Positions 1 through 11,600 of a DNA stretch of 64,000 nucleotides are shown here, piece by piece. The stretch spans positions 46,456,001 to 46,520,000 of the forward strand of contig CP136895.1 in assembly GCA_034359265.1 (NCBI GenBank), in the 5' to 3' direction. Position 1 is the first letter of the stretch. The number at the start of each line of letters is the position of its first letter. The notes beneath the pieces were generated by a model. It did no database searches. It saw only the letters and a program-made list of their open reading frames with translations, and was not told the DNA's origin. Origin of the DNA: Canna indica (Eukaryota > Streptophyta > Magnoliopsida > Zingiberales > Cannaceae). The position numbers and the translations under genes were made by a program.

Positions 1-42
1 CACACTATTCACCCCCCCTCTAGTGTTGCCATTTCGACTTCA
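1..42 (+). repeat. 3' end of a SIRE-type LTR, cut by the window edge
   Basis: The first 42 bases match the last ~40 bases of the solo LTR that ends at 62535: the 'attcaccccccctctagtg' stretch, then 'gccatttcg', then a terminal CA. Gypsy gag sequence begins immediately after it, mid-gene. The likely reading is a solo LTR or full element inserted into the gag of the gypsy copy that follows. The left flank lies outside the window, so a target duplication cannot be tested. Confidence 0.75.
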
Positions 43-595
43 CAATCGTCTTTCCAAATATCATCCAACCCTAGTGGCATATGAGACTGCCAGGGTCAAG
101 AGGTTCGTTGGAGGCTTGAGGCCTCAGATTGGCAGGCTCATCTACTATACCGAGGATTCCACTCTTGCCGGGGTAGTGGATGAAGCCCTTTGGAAGGAAG
201 CCTTATTGTCGTTCGAGAGAAATGACGGGCCGACCAGGAAGAAATTTTGACCGCAAGGATCTGAGGGTCGACCATGGCATTCAGAGGGGGCAGAGACCAC
301 CACAGACCACCAGCACAGCCGAGGACAAAATGGTAACCGGGGCCGTGGGGACCCAGGGTCTGCATCAGTAAGGTCGACAGTGTCAGGAGGTGTTTCTCAG
401 AAAGCTGAGGTGCTGCAATGTGGCAGCTGGAGTCAGAGGCACTGGGGGGCCTGTCTTGGCCGCACAGATGCTTGCTATAGATGCGGTCGAGTTGGGTACT
501 TCAAGAAGGATTGTCCAAAGAGAGTTGGCCAGAAGTTCGAGCAGTCAAAAGAAAAGGCACCTATGTCAGTGGGGCTAGTGGCTCAGAGAGGGTAG
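43..595 (+). pseudogene. gypsy gag remnant with altered zinc knuckle
   Basis: Residues read from 44 (RLSKYHPTLVA, TARVKRFVGG) match the C-terminal half of the copy 2 gag at 44950-45100, so the N-terminal half lies outside the window behind the inserted LTR. A stop at 246-248 and a frame change separate this part from the zinc knuckle at 473-514. The knuckle reads CYRCGRVGYFKKDC: the histidine of the CCHC motif is a tyrosine here, whereas copy 2 keeps histidine (CFRCGQVGHFRKDC). The knuckle binds the RNA genome in gag, so this copy could not package RNA normally. Confidence 0.85.
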
Positions 596-1180
596 ATGGA
601 GAATCGGGGGTCGCAGTCTAGTCATTCAGAGAAAACGCCTGCCAAGGTGTTTGCTATGAACTGTGATGGGGCAAAGGCATCTAAGGCAGTGGTAACATAT
701 ACTATTTTAGTATGTTCATATGATGTTTATGTTCTATTTGATCCGGGTGCCAACACCCTCGTTTGTATCTGTCAAATTTGTTGCTGAATTACCAATGGCA
801 CCTTCCTTGCTCGACGGTCCATTTGTAGTACCAACGCCTACGGGCGATGCAATCGTAGCCAAATCAATTTTGCATGGCTGCGAAGTGCTCATCTGCAGCC
901 ATCTATTGAGGGCAGATTTGACACTCCTGCCCATGCTTGAACTCGACGTCATTCTCAGCATGGATTGGTTGGCGGCGCACTTTGCGTTGCTGAATTGTAG
1001 AGCTAAGGCAATCGTGTTTAGCAAGCCCGGTTTGTTGTAGTTCACCTTTCAAGGAGAAGGAAAGTGCGAGCCAATTGGGGTCATCTCAACCCTTAAAGCT
1101 CGTAAACTGCTTCAGGGCGGCTGCCAGTCCTTCCTGGCCTTTGTATCCATGGTCGAGGAAGAAGGAGGTGCGGCAAGGGA
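596..1180 (+). pseudogene. gypsy aspartic protease remnant
   Basis: The sequence is colinear with the intact-looking protease of copy 2 (45561-46064). The active-site block, VLFDSGATHSF in copy 2, reads VLFDPGAN here and then shifts frame, so the DSG triad is lost (Ser to Pro). The downstream part (FVSVKF, VPTPTGDAIVAKSI, LLPMLELDVILSMDWL) is recognisable in the second frame up to a stop at 1038-1040. The function in a living element would be maturation of Gag-Pol. Confidence 0.8.
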
Positions 1181-1203
1181 TGTCAGTGGAACTCAGGTAG
1201 TCT

Positions 1204-2500
1204 GTGAGTTCCCTGATGTGTTTCACGAGGAGTTTCTGCATTGATCTACAACCCGGGGTGAAGCCGATCTCCATTCTGCCATATAGGATGGCGTCAGTCG
1301 AACTCAAAGAGTTAAAGGTGAAATTGCAGGAAATGCTAGACCTGGGCTTCGTCCGGCCGAGCGTGTCACCGTGGGGTGCTCCGGTGCGCTTCGTAATGAA
1401 GAAGGATGGGTCTATGCGCATGTGCATTGACTATCGGCAGCTAAATAAAGTGACAATCAAGAATCATTACCCATTGCCGAGGATAGACAATTTGTTTGAC
1501 TAGCTGCAGGGGGCCCGATGGTTTTCTAAGATAGACTTGAGGTCAGGATATCATCAGCTGAGAATCCAGGACTGCAATGTGCCTAAGACCGACTTCAGGA
1601 CTCGCTATGGTCACTACGAGTTTCTAGTGATGTCCTTTGGTCTAACCAATGCACCTGCTGCTTTCATGGATCTGATGAACAGGGTGTTTAAGGAGTACCT
1701 AGATAGTTTTGTGATCGTCTTCATTGACGACATCTTGGTATACTCCAAGAGTGAGGAGGAGCACTTCGATCACTTGAGGATGGTCCTGGAAACCCTCAGA
1801 GAACACCGGTTGTTCACTAAATTTTCCAAATGTGAATTCTGACAAGAAAGTGTAGGGTTCCTGGGCCATGTAGTGTCCAAGGAAGGGATAAGGGTGGATC
1901 CCTCAAAGGTGGAGGCTGTGCAGAACTGGAGACGGCCAACCAATGTGATTGAGATCCTCAGCTTTCTTGGGTTGGCCGGGTACTATTGAATGTTTGTAGA
2001 AAACCTTTCCATGATTGCAGCCCCTTTGACTCGGTTGACTCAGAAAAATGTCAAATTTGTTTGGGACGGCAAATGCGAGGCGAGCTTTCAAAAGCTCAAG
2101 GAATGCTTGACGTCGGCACTCGTGTTGGCCGTGCCTTCCGGCTCAGGAGGGTTTGTGGTCTACTGTGATGCCTCTCGGGTTGGCCTAGGCTGTATTCTGA
2201 TGCAGTTCGGTAGAGCCATAGCCTATGTGTCCCGTCAGCTGAAAGTTCGTGAGAAGAACTACCTAGAGCTAGCAGCGGTGGTTTTTGCACTAAAGCTCTA
2301 GCGGCACTATCTGTACGGGGAGACTTGCGAGATCTATACAGATCACAAGAGCCTCCAGTACTTGCTTACCCAAAAGGAGTTGAACCTCAAGCAGAGGAGC
2401 TGGCTGGAGCTCCTGAAGGATTATGACTGCACCATTATGTATCATCTGGGGAAAGCCAATGTGGTAGCAGATGCTTTAAGCAAAAACTCATGGTCAGTTT
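1204..2500 (+). pseudogene. gypsy reverse transcriptase and RNase H remnant
   Basis: The RT is mostly in one frame from 1204 to 1842 with a stop at 1501-1503. It includes the catalytic [10 protein letters not shown] block near 1720-1750. A further stop (1840-1842) precedes the connection region ([26 protein letters not shown]). RNase H follows with [12 protein letters not shown] near 2155 and [11 protein letters not shown] near 2335, separated by a stop at 2299-2301. Similarity to copy 2 is continuous, so the breaks are point lesions and not large deletions. Confidence 0.9.
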
Positions 2501-2539
2501 GGCTCATTTGGAAATCAAGCGAAGGGGGTGCAACCGTGA

Positions 2540-3720
2540 CTGTGTCAGCTTCAGGTACCTTGGTGGCACACCTGCGGGTACAATCTACACTGGTGGATAT
2601 GTTGCATGCCGCGCAGGGAGAGGATGTCTTTTGTGCGCTGACGAAGGACTTAGTGCAGAGAGGTGATGCAGAGAATGGATTCAAGTTGGACTCAGAGGGT
2701 ATGCTGAGGTTCAAAGACCGAATCGTGGTACCAGATATGGCAGAGGTGCGCAGGAAAGTCCTGGAGCTGGGTCATCGTTCCACTTATACGATGCATCCGA
2801 GAGCCACCAAAATGTACCAAGATTTAAGGCAGCATTACTGGTGGAAGGGCATGAAAAGAGAGGTTGCAGAGTTTGTATCCAAATATCTAGTCTGCCAGCA
2901 GGTGAAGGCCAAACACCTGAAGCCCGCGGGGCTGTTGAAAAACCTCGAGGTGCCCAAGTGGAAGTGGGAGAAAATCACCATGGACCTAGTGACCGGTTTC
3001 CCTAAGTCAAAAGACGGCTTTGACACCATTTGGGTGGTAGTGGATCAGTTAACCAAGACCGCACACTTCATAACGATAAGAATGACCTTTTCTGCTGAGC
3101 AGTACGCCAGACTATTTTTAGACAGGATTGTGGCTTATCATGGTACCCCAATGATGATCATATCAGCTCGAGGTACCTAGTTCATAGCCCGATTCTAGTA
3201 GTCCTTCCAAGAGGCCTTGGGTACTCAAGTGCGTTTCAGCACGGCTTTCCATCCGCAGACAGATGGATAGTCAGAGAGGACCATCCAAACCTTGGAGGAT
3301 ATGCTAAGGGCATGTGTCCTGGATATGGTCGGCGGTTGAGAGAAGCACCTGCCATTGATCTAGTTCGCCTACAACAATAGCTATCACAGTAGCATTGGCA
3401 TGGCTCCTTTCGAGGCCTTGTATGGGCTGCGCAATAGGTCTCCTGTGGGCTGGTTTGAGGTCGGAGAGTCACTCATGGTAGGTCCTGATCTGATTGAGGT
3501 AGCGGTAGAGAAGGTTAAAACTATAAAGGAAAGATTGCTGGCGGCCCAGAGTCGTCAGAAAATGTATGTCGATAAGAAGGCTAGAGAGTTAGAGTTCGCT
3601 GAGGGCAACTTGGTGTTCCTGAAGGTTTCCCCTATGAAAGGGGTCGTTCGATTTGGGAAGAAGGGGAAGTTGAGCCCTAGGTTCATTGGGCATTTCCCTA
3701 TTCTCAAGCGAAGAGGCGCG
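2540..3720 (+). pseudogene. gypsy integrase remnant lacking a catalytic Asp and the C-terminus
   Basis: The zinc-binding part ([16 protein letters not shown], then [10 protein letters not shown]) and first catalytic segment ([24 protein letters not shown]) are clear. The second catalytic block reads IISARGT where the family has SDRGT, so the second Asp of the D,D,E triad is Ala. A stop follows at 3178-3180, with more near 3190-3270. The C-terminal region (LVFLKVSPMKGVVRFGKKGKLSPRFIG) ends abruptly near 3720. No chromodomain is left. Confidence 0.85.
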
Positions 3721-3750
3721 GTATCTTTAATAATCGTTATTAATAGATAC
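3721..3750. repeat. Small hairpin at the integrase/LTR junction
   Basis: The arms GTATCTTTAATAA (3721-3733) and TTATTAATAGATAC (3737-3750) pair around a 3-base loop with one bulged base. The hairpin sits exactly where similarity to gypsy integrase stops. It may be filler DNA left at a deletion point, because the 68 bases between 3721 and 3788 are not gypsy coding sequence. Confidence 0.55.
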
Positions 3751-4067
3751 ATTATAATCGGTATCTCAAAATAAGGTAATTTATCGTTTGTAAGACCCAA
3801 AAATTTTCCTAATATAAAAATCTATTTTTGGTGCAGCCCACTGGATTAGGAGTTAGTCGAGTTGAGCCGTGGAGTCGCCTCGAGTAGAAGGTATAACTCG
3901 GCTTATGAAGTTTAAATTGGTTAGATGGATATTTCCTTATTAAGCATTAGATGTCATTTTTTAGTCGAGTTCAAATCGTGTATGCGGATCGATTCGGGGC
4001 TCGAATCAGACTCGGATCGAGTCGAGTAGAGGCTAAGTCAGTTAGAGGGGCATTTATGTTATTGGTG

Positions 4068-4091
4068 GATGAGGGGATAAAACCCCTCATC
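4068..4091 (+). promoter_or_regulatory. TATA core inside a perfect inverted repeat, gypsy LTR copy 1
   Basis: The arms GATGAGGGG (4068-4076) and CCCCTCATC (4083-4091) are perfectly complementary and enclose ATAAAA. The position is 288 bases into the LTR, as in copy 2 (293 bases). A leader rich in GCC and GA follows, as expected downstream of a transcription start. Use as the LTR promoter is inferred from position and sequence only. Confidence 0.65.
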
Positions 4092-5773
4092 ATGTGCCGT
4101 GCAGCTGATTCTTGAGCCGCATGCCACCCCAGCAAGAGAGGGAGGAGGGGAGATCTTGGGTTGGCGCCGAAAACCGTGTCACCGTCGGAAGGATCGAGGT
4201 CGTCAACGTCCACCCTTTCTTCTTCCTTGATCAAGGTGGGTGGTTACTTTCCGTTGATTTGGGGGAGGCGGGTAGCCAAACCCCTAGGACAGCTAGGTGG
4301 CGAGTTTCTCACGAGCTTTTCGTCGATTCATGGTACCTTGACCTTCTTACCACTGTTCTAATTATTGTTGTATCATATCTCTGCAGTTTTTTGTCAGATT
4401 CTTGATATTTTAGGGGCTGCCGAGTCAAAGGAAAAGGGGAAAGGTCATGCCAAAATTTTCCCCAATTTCCATGACGGATGTAAACCCCCTTTGAATGATC
4501 TTAAACCCATATCGAGTGGATTCATGATTTACCTTGTGAAAGTGACAATTGGAACTCATACTCTAAAGCCTAGTAGGCTCGGCCAAGCAAAGGGAAAACT
4601 CCATGTCCATGGGTTGGCTGAGCAAGGGTGTGCGGCTTGATCAAGATCTTAATTAGGATAGATCGGAAACAAGATATTAGGGTTGGGGTTGGTCCTTCCC
4701 TCTTGTTCCTATCCTTGGAGGCTCGGCCGAGCAAGGCATGCTTTGCTCTAGAAGATAAACTTCATGGTTAGGAATACTCAAAACAATAGGGCATGACAAG
4801 TTGCCTAGATTGACAATTAGAATCAAGATGACACTTAGGTAAGATCTAACTAAGGAAGGCTTCTATGTTGATGCATGTAATTTGTAGAATGGTAGGATAG
4901 TAACCATTCTTAGACCTTTCCTCTTTAAATTCTGAAATGTGGTGATACTTTTACCATGTTAGATAATTTATTTCCTTGTTGAATTTATGGTTTAATGCAG
5001 AATTTAAATTCTTTATCATTGAATCATGTGGCTATACATAGTAGGTGTTGTGAAGAAATTTCATTATAGTTTATATGTTGTTCGGTATTGTTAATGGGCG
5101 CATTTTCAAGTCTATAACATGTAGTTTACATTAGCAAAAGGTAGCATATGACACTAGATGATTTACATGAAATTATAAAGTGTGTGTTAGATATGTAAAC
5201 TCAAAAGTAGATGAGTTAGGCCTCACACCTAAGAAACATTTTACGAACAATAGTGTGCGCATGATACAGCCGAAATTAAAAGGCTGAGAACAGGTGGACA
5301 CCCGGAACTTTAAATAAGGAAACTTTAGGACACCATGTTTGTGATGTGATTGTGGTGGTCCGCCGAGAAGCATCGGTAGTCGGAATGACTAATGCTTGAC
5401 TTGGCCAGTGATTGGGTCTTGAGATTCCACCAGCGGGCCCACTAGGTGTCAGACCCTAGTTGGGTGGGACTAGCTATCCCTACCCCAGACGATGTCCGGA
5501 GACTAGCAGACAATGCTAGTCGACGGCCCGGAGTTTGCTTTGATTCACTTATGTGCTATGTGGCCCGAACGGCCAGTATGTTACTATATGTATGTGGTCG
5601 GGCTGGTTATAGCCGAATCACTAGACCAAGAGTAGGCCCTAGGGGCCGAGTGCCATGTGGCGTAGTTAGGTTGTTATGGCTACTTACATGAATGTATGGC
5701 CTATACAAGATGACCCCTGGGGTCGGTTGTCATAACAGAAGCAACTTATATCCCTAACTTTATATTTTGCTGC

Positions 5774-5781
<8 letters not shown>

Positions 5782-5807
<26 letters not shown>
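5782..5807. repeat. (TG)13 microsatellite
   Basis: There are thirteen uninterrupted TG units inside the gypsy 3' LTR. They are absent from the matching place in the copy 2 LTR. Confidence 0.95.
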
Positions 5808-6258
5808 ATTATTGGGGATTTTTGTGGTGGTTCGGAAGAACCGCTCACTGAGTCACATGTGGACTCACAGTTTATTTCCTAATTTTGCAGAGCCCGATCA
5901 GTGAGATGGGGCTTGGAGTCATGGTGCAGCTAGAGGGCAGGCGGTGGCGTAGATCTCATAGCAGCGTCCACTAGTCATAGTCTAGAGGTCTAGGGCAGTT
6001 GTTTCTTTTAATACACTGAGATTGTCTATTTGAAAACATGTACTTGCTTTTAAACTTGAGTTGTTTCCAATGGTGATTGATGTTTCGGAATTTTTCATGT
6101 TTTAAAGCAAAATTTTTGAACCTTCTTTAAAGATTTGAATAAAGCTACATTGTTGTTTTCATTATGTGTTTCAGTTTCTGTTAGTCATTGTATGTAGTAG
6201 GCTTTAGGGTAGGACATAGACCCTGACCGGTCACACGACCCTATATTGGGGTGTGACA

Positions 6259-6271
6259 TCCTTGATAATTG

Positions 6272-6312
<41 letters not shown>

Positions 6313-6494
6313 TATTTGATTTGGCTATTAAAAGTGTTTTATGATTTCGAACTTGGCCCTAAATCGATCAACGGTTGTGATGACGCGATTTATGTTTCTT
6401 GATGCATCTATAAATATCCACCTAGGATTTTTCTTATTTAGATGATCCCCTTTGTGGTGTTGACCTCCTTGTGTGGCAGTCAACTTCCACCAAA

Positions 6495-6544
<50 letters not shown>

Positions 6545-7754
6545 AAGGAGTTTCTAGACCAGCTGAGCAAGCACTCGTTCGCTGCCTACTTCATCCTCTT
6601 CGTTCATGTGCAATTCGTAGAGGTTGTTCATCGTTGGCAGCACCTTGGATCCAAAATATACCGAGATGTTGGACTTGCGGAACTGAAGACGGAACACAGT
6701 CTACAAAGGTATAATTCCTAAATTTGAATTGACTTAACCGAGATGCATGGATTTGCTTAGGTTGATGATCAGTTTTTGTTTTCTATTGCGCTGTTTTTCT
6801 TGCTCGTGATGTCCTCATCACTTAACACTTTTAAAGGCCGAGAGTCCCTCCCCTTCTAACGGTCGTTGGTCACACCCAGCTAACGGAGCAAGGCCCGTCA
6901 ATTGATAGCGGGTACTCGAGTGCCTTGAAAAACAACAATCGAATCTCTAGGTAATAATTATCCTCCCGTTAGAATTAAAGGCTGGGCATGTGTTGATAGG
7001 TAGTCAGGGATGCGAAAAGACATCCCTTCCCTCCCGCGACTGCCACATTGATCACGTAAATCGAAGAGTCGTGGAGCGATGAAATCGAAGCACAACGAGA
7101 TCTCCTACTCCAGCAATCAGGCGAGGGAAAGAACACAACCAGTATTCATATACTAGCCTAAGGTCAGAAGCTATACAAGGAGCTCAGTAAATGAACATAA
7201 GTCGGCATACTATTAAAGCTCAGCATGAAACTCCTCGAACTCCGACTAAGCTCGGGGGCTATGGACTGGACTAACTCTTTGGGACCGACCAAATCATAGC
7301 AGAATGTGCCCACACTCATGAACTGGACTTAGATCGAGACAACCAAAACTTAGCCCGGGGGCTCCACCCTGCCAAACAAGGATATTGACATCCTTCATTA
7401 ATTACCAAATATTTGACAATAATGACCCCGGTATCTCTGAGATAAGCTTCATCCCGTTCAAGGCATATCCCGTGAGATTTTGGGAGACATCATCAAAAAT
7501 CCCTGACCTGCCTCATAAAATAGACACGACAAACGTCAGGTATACTCTCGATCCCAATTACATACCCACTATCTCAGATTCCTTCTTACTTGAGCATCGG
7601 AGTGTCTTTGCATGTCATCCTCAGAGCCGCGCTAGACTAGGAGATGCAAAGCTCGCATCACCCAGACTTCAGGCAAGAACAACTATGTTTTTGTTATTGA
7701 TTATATGATTTGTTATATAAATATGCATTTGTGGATATTTTTTTGTTTTTACTA
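6259..7754. other. Unclassified repeat-like DNA with GA microsatellites
   Basis: This flank of the gypsy LTR holds two GA runs (6276-6310 and 6497-6539) and a TATA-like 'ctataaata' near 6409-6417. Around 7240-7360 there are two blocks of the 'agcccgggggct' kind, reminiscent of gypsy Tat-type LTR ends. An open frame of 107 codons (7385-7708, +) matches nothing I recognise. The stretch could be a worn LTR, but I cannot define its ends. No supported gene. Confidence 0.4.
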
Positions 7755-8021
7755 GGATTTTTAGACTAAAAAATCAAAGTTTCTCAAAATTTTATGTTTT
7801 ACCCACGTTTTCAAAATTCTCCTATAAATGCATATAGTTTCCATCCGTTGATGTCATCTACCAATTCGTCAAGCGTCATCTCAAAAATGTTGACATGGAG
7901 GAAAACGGCGCTCACGTGGTTGACGACTTCATACGTGGCCGCCTAGTTGTGGGTCCATTATGAAAATGAGGGTAGAACTTAAAATTTAGCAAAATTTTGT
8001 GATTTTTTAGTCTAATTACCC
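7755..8021. mobile_element. MITE copy A with long terminal inverted repeats
   Basis: The left end (AGACTAAAAAATCAAAG, from about 7763) and right end (GTGATTTTTTAGTCT, to about 8013) are inverted repeats. The pairing runs on for roughly 50 bases through 'aaaatttt' and 'acccacgttttca'/'tgaaaatgagggt'. The ~267-bp length and lack of coding sequence fit a MITE. A second, reverse-oriented copy lies at 15281-15526. A TA flanks both ends, but the right side is a TA microsatellite, so the duplication is not decisive. Confidence 0.7.
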
Positions 8022-8185
8022 TATATATATATATATATATATAGTCCCACCTCTTTTTCTCTCTCTTCTCTTCTTCCTCCCTACTTCTTCTTCTTCTTCT
8101 TCTGCTACCGCCACTGCCACTTTGCACCGCTACCTCCTCTTCGGCCGGGGAATACTTGGCCCGTAATGGAAGGATGGACCATGGG
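7755..8185 (+). repeat. Left arm of a ~420-bp inverted repeat (partner 15117-15526)
   Basis: This arm contains MITE copy A, TA and pyrimidine tracts, then a unique stretch ('ctaccgccactgcc', 'ggaatacttggcccgtaatgg', 'accatgg'). The reverse complement of 15117-15526 has the same order and sequence with small indels. The arms share more than the MITE, so this is an inverted duplication of a composite block. A CACTA element now lies between the arms. Confidence 0.75.
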
Positions 8186-8699
8186 ACGACCAATGCCGCC
8201 AACAACTCTGGCCACCTCCGATCATCTTTCACAATGGACAGCTCATTCCTTGACCCATTCCATTGATGCATGTCACTTCTCGTCATTCTTTGAGAACGCT
8301 AGACTTGAGCAGGGGAGAGATCGTAATTGAGCCGGACGCTCGCGTAGCCAATTTCATTCAAGGAATACTAGGGATACATTTTTGTAGTCGACGATATGAG
8401 CAATGAGGGATCAAAGCTTTGAATTTGGTGGAGATAAGAAGAGAAAGAAGAAGGAGGAAAGGAGGAACACTACTAGAAATCTGGCCTTCTGGGATGGCCT
8501 TTTTGCAACGGCTGAGCTGGCAGTAGCAGATGCGATGGTTCTGCGACCGTCGATTGCTGGTGGTCGCAAGGGGTGCCATTTTTCGGCGGTTGTGTGACTG
8601 CGGAGTCGCCCATCGCGAAGTTACCAACTCCGCGATGGTATAACTACCGGTTGTGATCATATTTTGCGACCAACATTGGTGGTCGCAAAAATCATCACA

Positions 8700-11600
8700 G
8701 TCGGAATTTAGAATTAAAATCCCGCGCCTACCCTTTTCTCTTCCCCGCACGCTCTCTCACTCACGAGTCTCCTCTGCAATTTGTCTTCCGCCGACTGTCG
8801 ATCACCGACCGCCGCTGGTATTCCTGTCTCTCTCTCTCAAGATGTCGAAACCCTAGCCGTCGTCGGCTAGGATTTCGGCCGGTGACGGAGAAATAGGAGG
8901 GCTGCCCGGCCCTACCTTCCACCACCGAAAACCCAATCTTCATAGATTGGGTTCCTGTAGCAACTTCATAGATTTTCTTCGCACTTTCCTCCATACCAAA
9001 GACACTGTTCTTTTTTTTTCATACCATGATTAAAGCTTTATTGTAATTTGTTAGCATTTTCTTAAGAATTGGGAAAAAAAAAGATGACTTGTAATAGGTG
9101 GTAACTTGGAAGATGAGGGTAGGACTTTAACAAGCATACAATGAGTTTTAGTTTTGACTATTGCCTCTTGTTCATTGTAATTTAATGAAGTGGAGTGTTT
9201 GAACTTTTAAAGCAGCATCTGATGTCAGAGAACCATTGATCAGTACGTTAGAAGCCATGTCAGGGAGGTCTTATGCACACACATGGGACATGAATCATTG
9301 CAGTAGAATGTTCAACTGCATGCTAGCTAGCTAGAAAACATGCTAAGAAGTTTAACTCTTCATTTTGTTCATATATAAAGATGATATAATTCTTTTTCTT
9401 TTGGAAAGATATCTTCAAGAAGGATAGATTTGGAGTCTTTTTAAAACAAGGGAGTCCTCATTCCTAGTCCCACTTCAATATAATTAAATGTATCTGGATA
9501 GGGAAGATAAAACAGTATCAAGAAAGAAATAATAGGGCATCCTCTACTAAACATAAGTATTAATATCCATGTTACATACTGAGTTCATAACAACATCAGC
9601 CAGTGCTGGCAATGCATGCCCATGAAGCTAGCAACATGATGCACTCTTGGCAGCTCAGCTCTAATACACATGATGTTAGGTGTAGGTGTAGAGCACTACT
9701 CTTTGTCATCTCCTCGTCTGTCGTCGGTGCCGCTGAAACCCTCTTCCCTCTTCCTATTCCCCTAAACCCTAATCTTTTCCCCCTCCCAATCTCCATTCCC
9801 ATTCCCATTCCCATTTCCCAATTCTGCTATGTTAAATACTTATCTACTATTGATGCTATGACAAAATCTCTCTATCTCTATCAGAGAGGAAACAGTAACA
9901 GAAGGGTAGAGCAAACACTACCCATTCCATTTCCATCCCTCTTTGACTTCTTACAACAACAAGTAGTATTGGAAAAATACAAATATCCTTAGTGGATTAC
10001 CTTTATTTTCTTGACTGCACAATACAACATTCTATTCATCAAAGATTGATATGATTTCCATTTTCATATTCTCTTAGGGATTTTAACTTGTCATCATGTA
10101 TAGAATAAATGCTAATGAGTATGCTAAGGAGTCATGAGCTATACAAAGTTTTCTATCTTAGATAAAACCCTCATGTCTTTGTTCTATCCCAACAACATTT
10201 AAGCCATACTGTTCAAGCATAGTGCTCTTGTTTGATAGTTCAAACTCATGTATCAGTTTTAGGTTCCCTCTTACTCCAAAGTTGATTACATTCTGGGATG
10301 CTGACTCATATGAGGTTTCTGTTTCTATTTTGTGAATTTTCCTCATTCACCATGCTTGGTAGTACTTTAGGAGCCAATCAATTATTGTTTTCAGTGAATT
10401 ATGTCATGTATGCTTTTATTTCCTTATCTTTGTTTAGGTCTTCATTGTGTAGGTGGGGAACTATATGGAATCTTCGGGATGTTACATTCTCATGGGTGGT
10501 TGACCTTTATTATGCATGGAGAACTTTTTATAGATTGGAATTTATATGTATAAATGGATTAAATTGTTTGAAGTTTTGATTGCCTCTTAAATGGTTGGGA
10601 GTTGGGACCATGACTTTTGGTTGCTACTTGATTCTCACATGCCATTCATGTTCTTCAATATTTTCATTTAAGTAGATATTGGTTTGTCTCATTTCTTAGC
10701 TGTGCTATTGGAAATTGGTGGGAAGTAGCTAGAATCAATTGAACTCAATATGAGTGATCAATTTTAGTCAATTTACAACCTCAGAGGACCAAAAGAAGAT
10801 ACAAGAAGGAAAAGTGAACACGGACATTGGGATAAAGTATACCAACTCTGAAAAATGAAGGCAATTTGTTGTTGCTCCTTGTGACACAGAATTAGGTTCC
10901 GCACACTATACATGTTTTTCCATTAGGATATCCTATAAATGGGTGATGGGTCAATATATTTTTATAGATTTCTAGCGAGTTGAAACAACATATCAACAAG
11001 TTGTATTCACTATCAATTTGAGTTGGCCTATTTTAGCCAATTTACAACCTCAAAGGAAATATAAGATAATATGGGGGGAAGAGACAATTCTAATCTAGGA
11101 TACCAACTCAGAAACATAGAAGATAATTTGTCATTGCTTCTTGTGAGCCATTACTAACAAGTTTTTCTATTAGTAGGAATCCTATAAATGTATAACATTA
11201 TTTTTTCTAGATTTATAACAAGTTGTACCAATATGTATCAACAAAGTTGTCTTCGCCCTCAATATTATAGCTTTTGAGAATGGGGTCTTCAATGAGTATT
11301 ATTATGAAATAGAAGTTTTCTCATTTTGTCTTCAAATTTACTGCTTGCACAAGACTTGGTTGACAAAGAGATAACAACAAAGGGTATCACTTCACATGGT
11401 GAAGATGTGATGTTGGTTGAATGTGAGATATGCATTATTCGCTTCTTAATTACTTGAAGAGGTGAATTTATTCTTTGACATGTTTGTCAAAGTTCATAGG
11501 CATTGTCAGCAAGACATGGCAGGAGTCATGAGCTAAAATACAAAGCAAGAGGGCAAGATATTATTCTTTGCTCTCTATCTCCACTAAAAGGAGCTGTGTG

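Larger units (their letters stand above)
43..6258 (+). mobile_element. Decayed Tekay-like Ty3/gypsy element, copy 1 (5' part outside the window)
   Basis: The order is gag tail, zinc knuckle, protease, reverse transcriptase, RNase H, integrase and 3' LTR, which is the Ty3/gypsy order. The RT block ([60 protein letters not shown]) is chromovirus-like, closest by eye to Tekay/Del. Stops and frameshifts break every domain. The end of integrase and any chromodomain are missing: coding similarity stops near 3720 and the LTR starts at 3789. The element is colinear with copy 2 at 42104 and belongs to the same family. Confidence 0.9.
3789..6258 (+). repeat. 3' LTR of gypsy copy 1 (about 2.47 kb)
   Basis: It starts TGTAAGACCC and ends GTGTGACA, matching the 5' LTR of copy 2 (42104-44064) at both ends and in several internal blocks, for example 'gagttgggtgggactagctatccctacc'-type sequence near 5455-5480. 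It is about 0.5 kb longer than the copy 2 LTR. It contains a TATA-like core at 4077 within an inverted repeat, and a 13-unit TG microsatellite at 5782-5807. No gene was seen inside; the short open frames are by-products. Confidence 0.88.

Noticed and set aside
6442..6714. Frames with Arg/Glu runs (also 14907-15287, 42385-42576)
   Set aside because: They are translations of GA and GAA microsatellites.
9755..9770. Telomere-like 'taaaccctaa'
   Set aside because: A single telo-box-like unit, not an interstitial telomere array.
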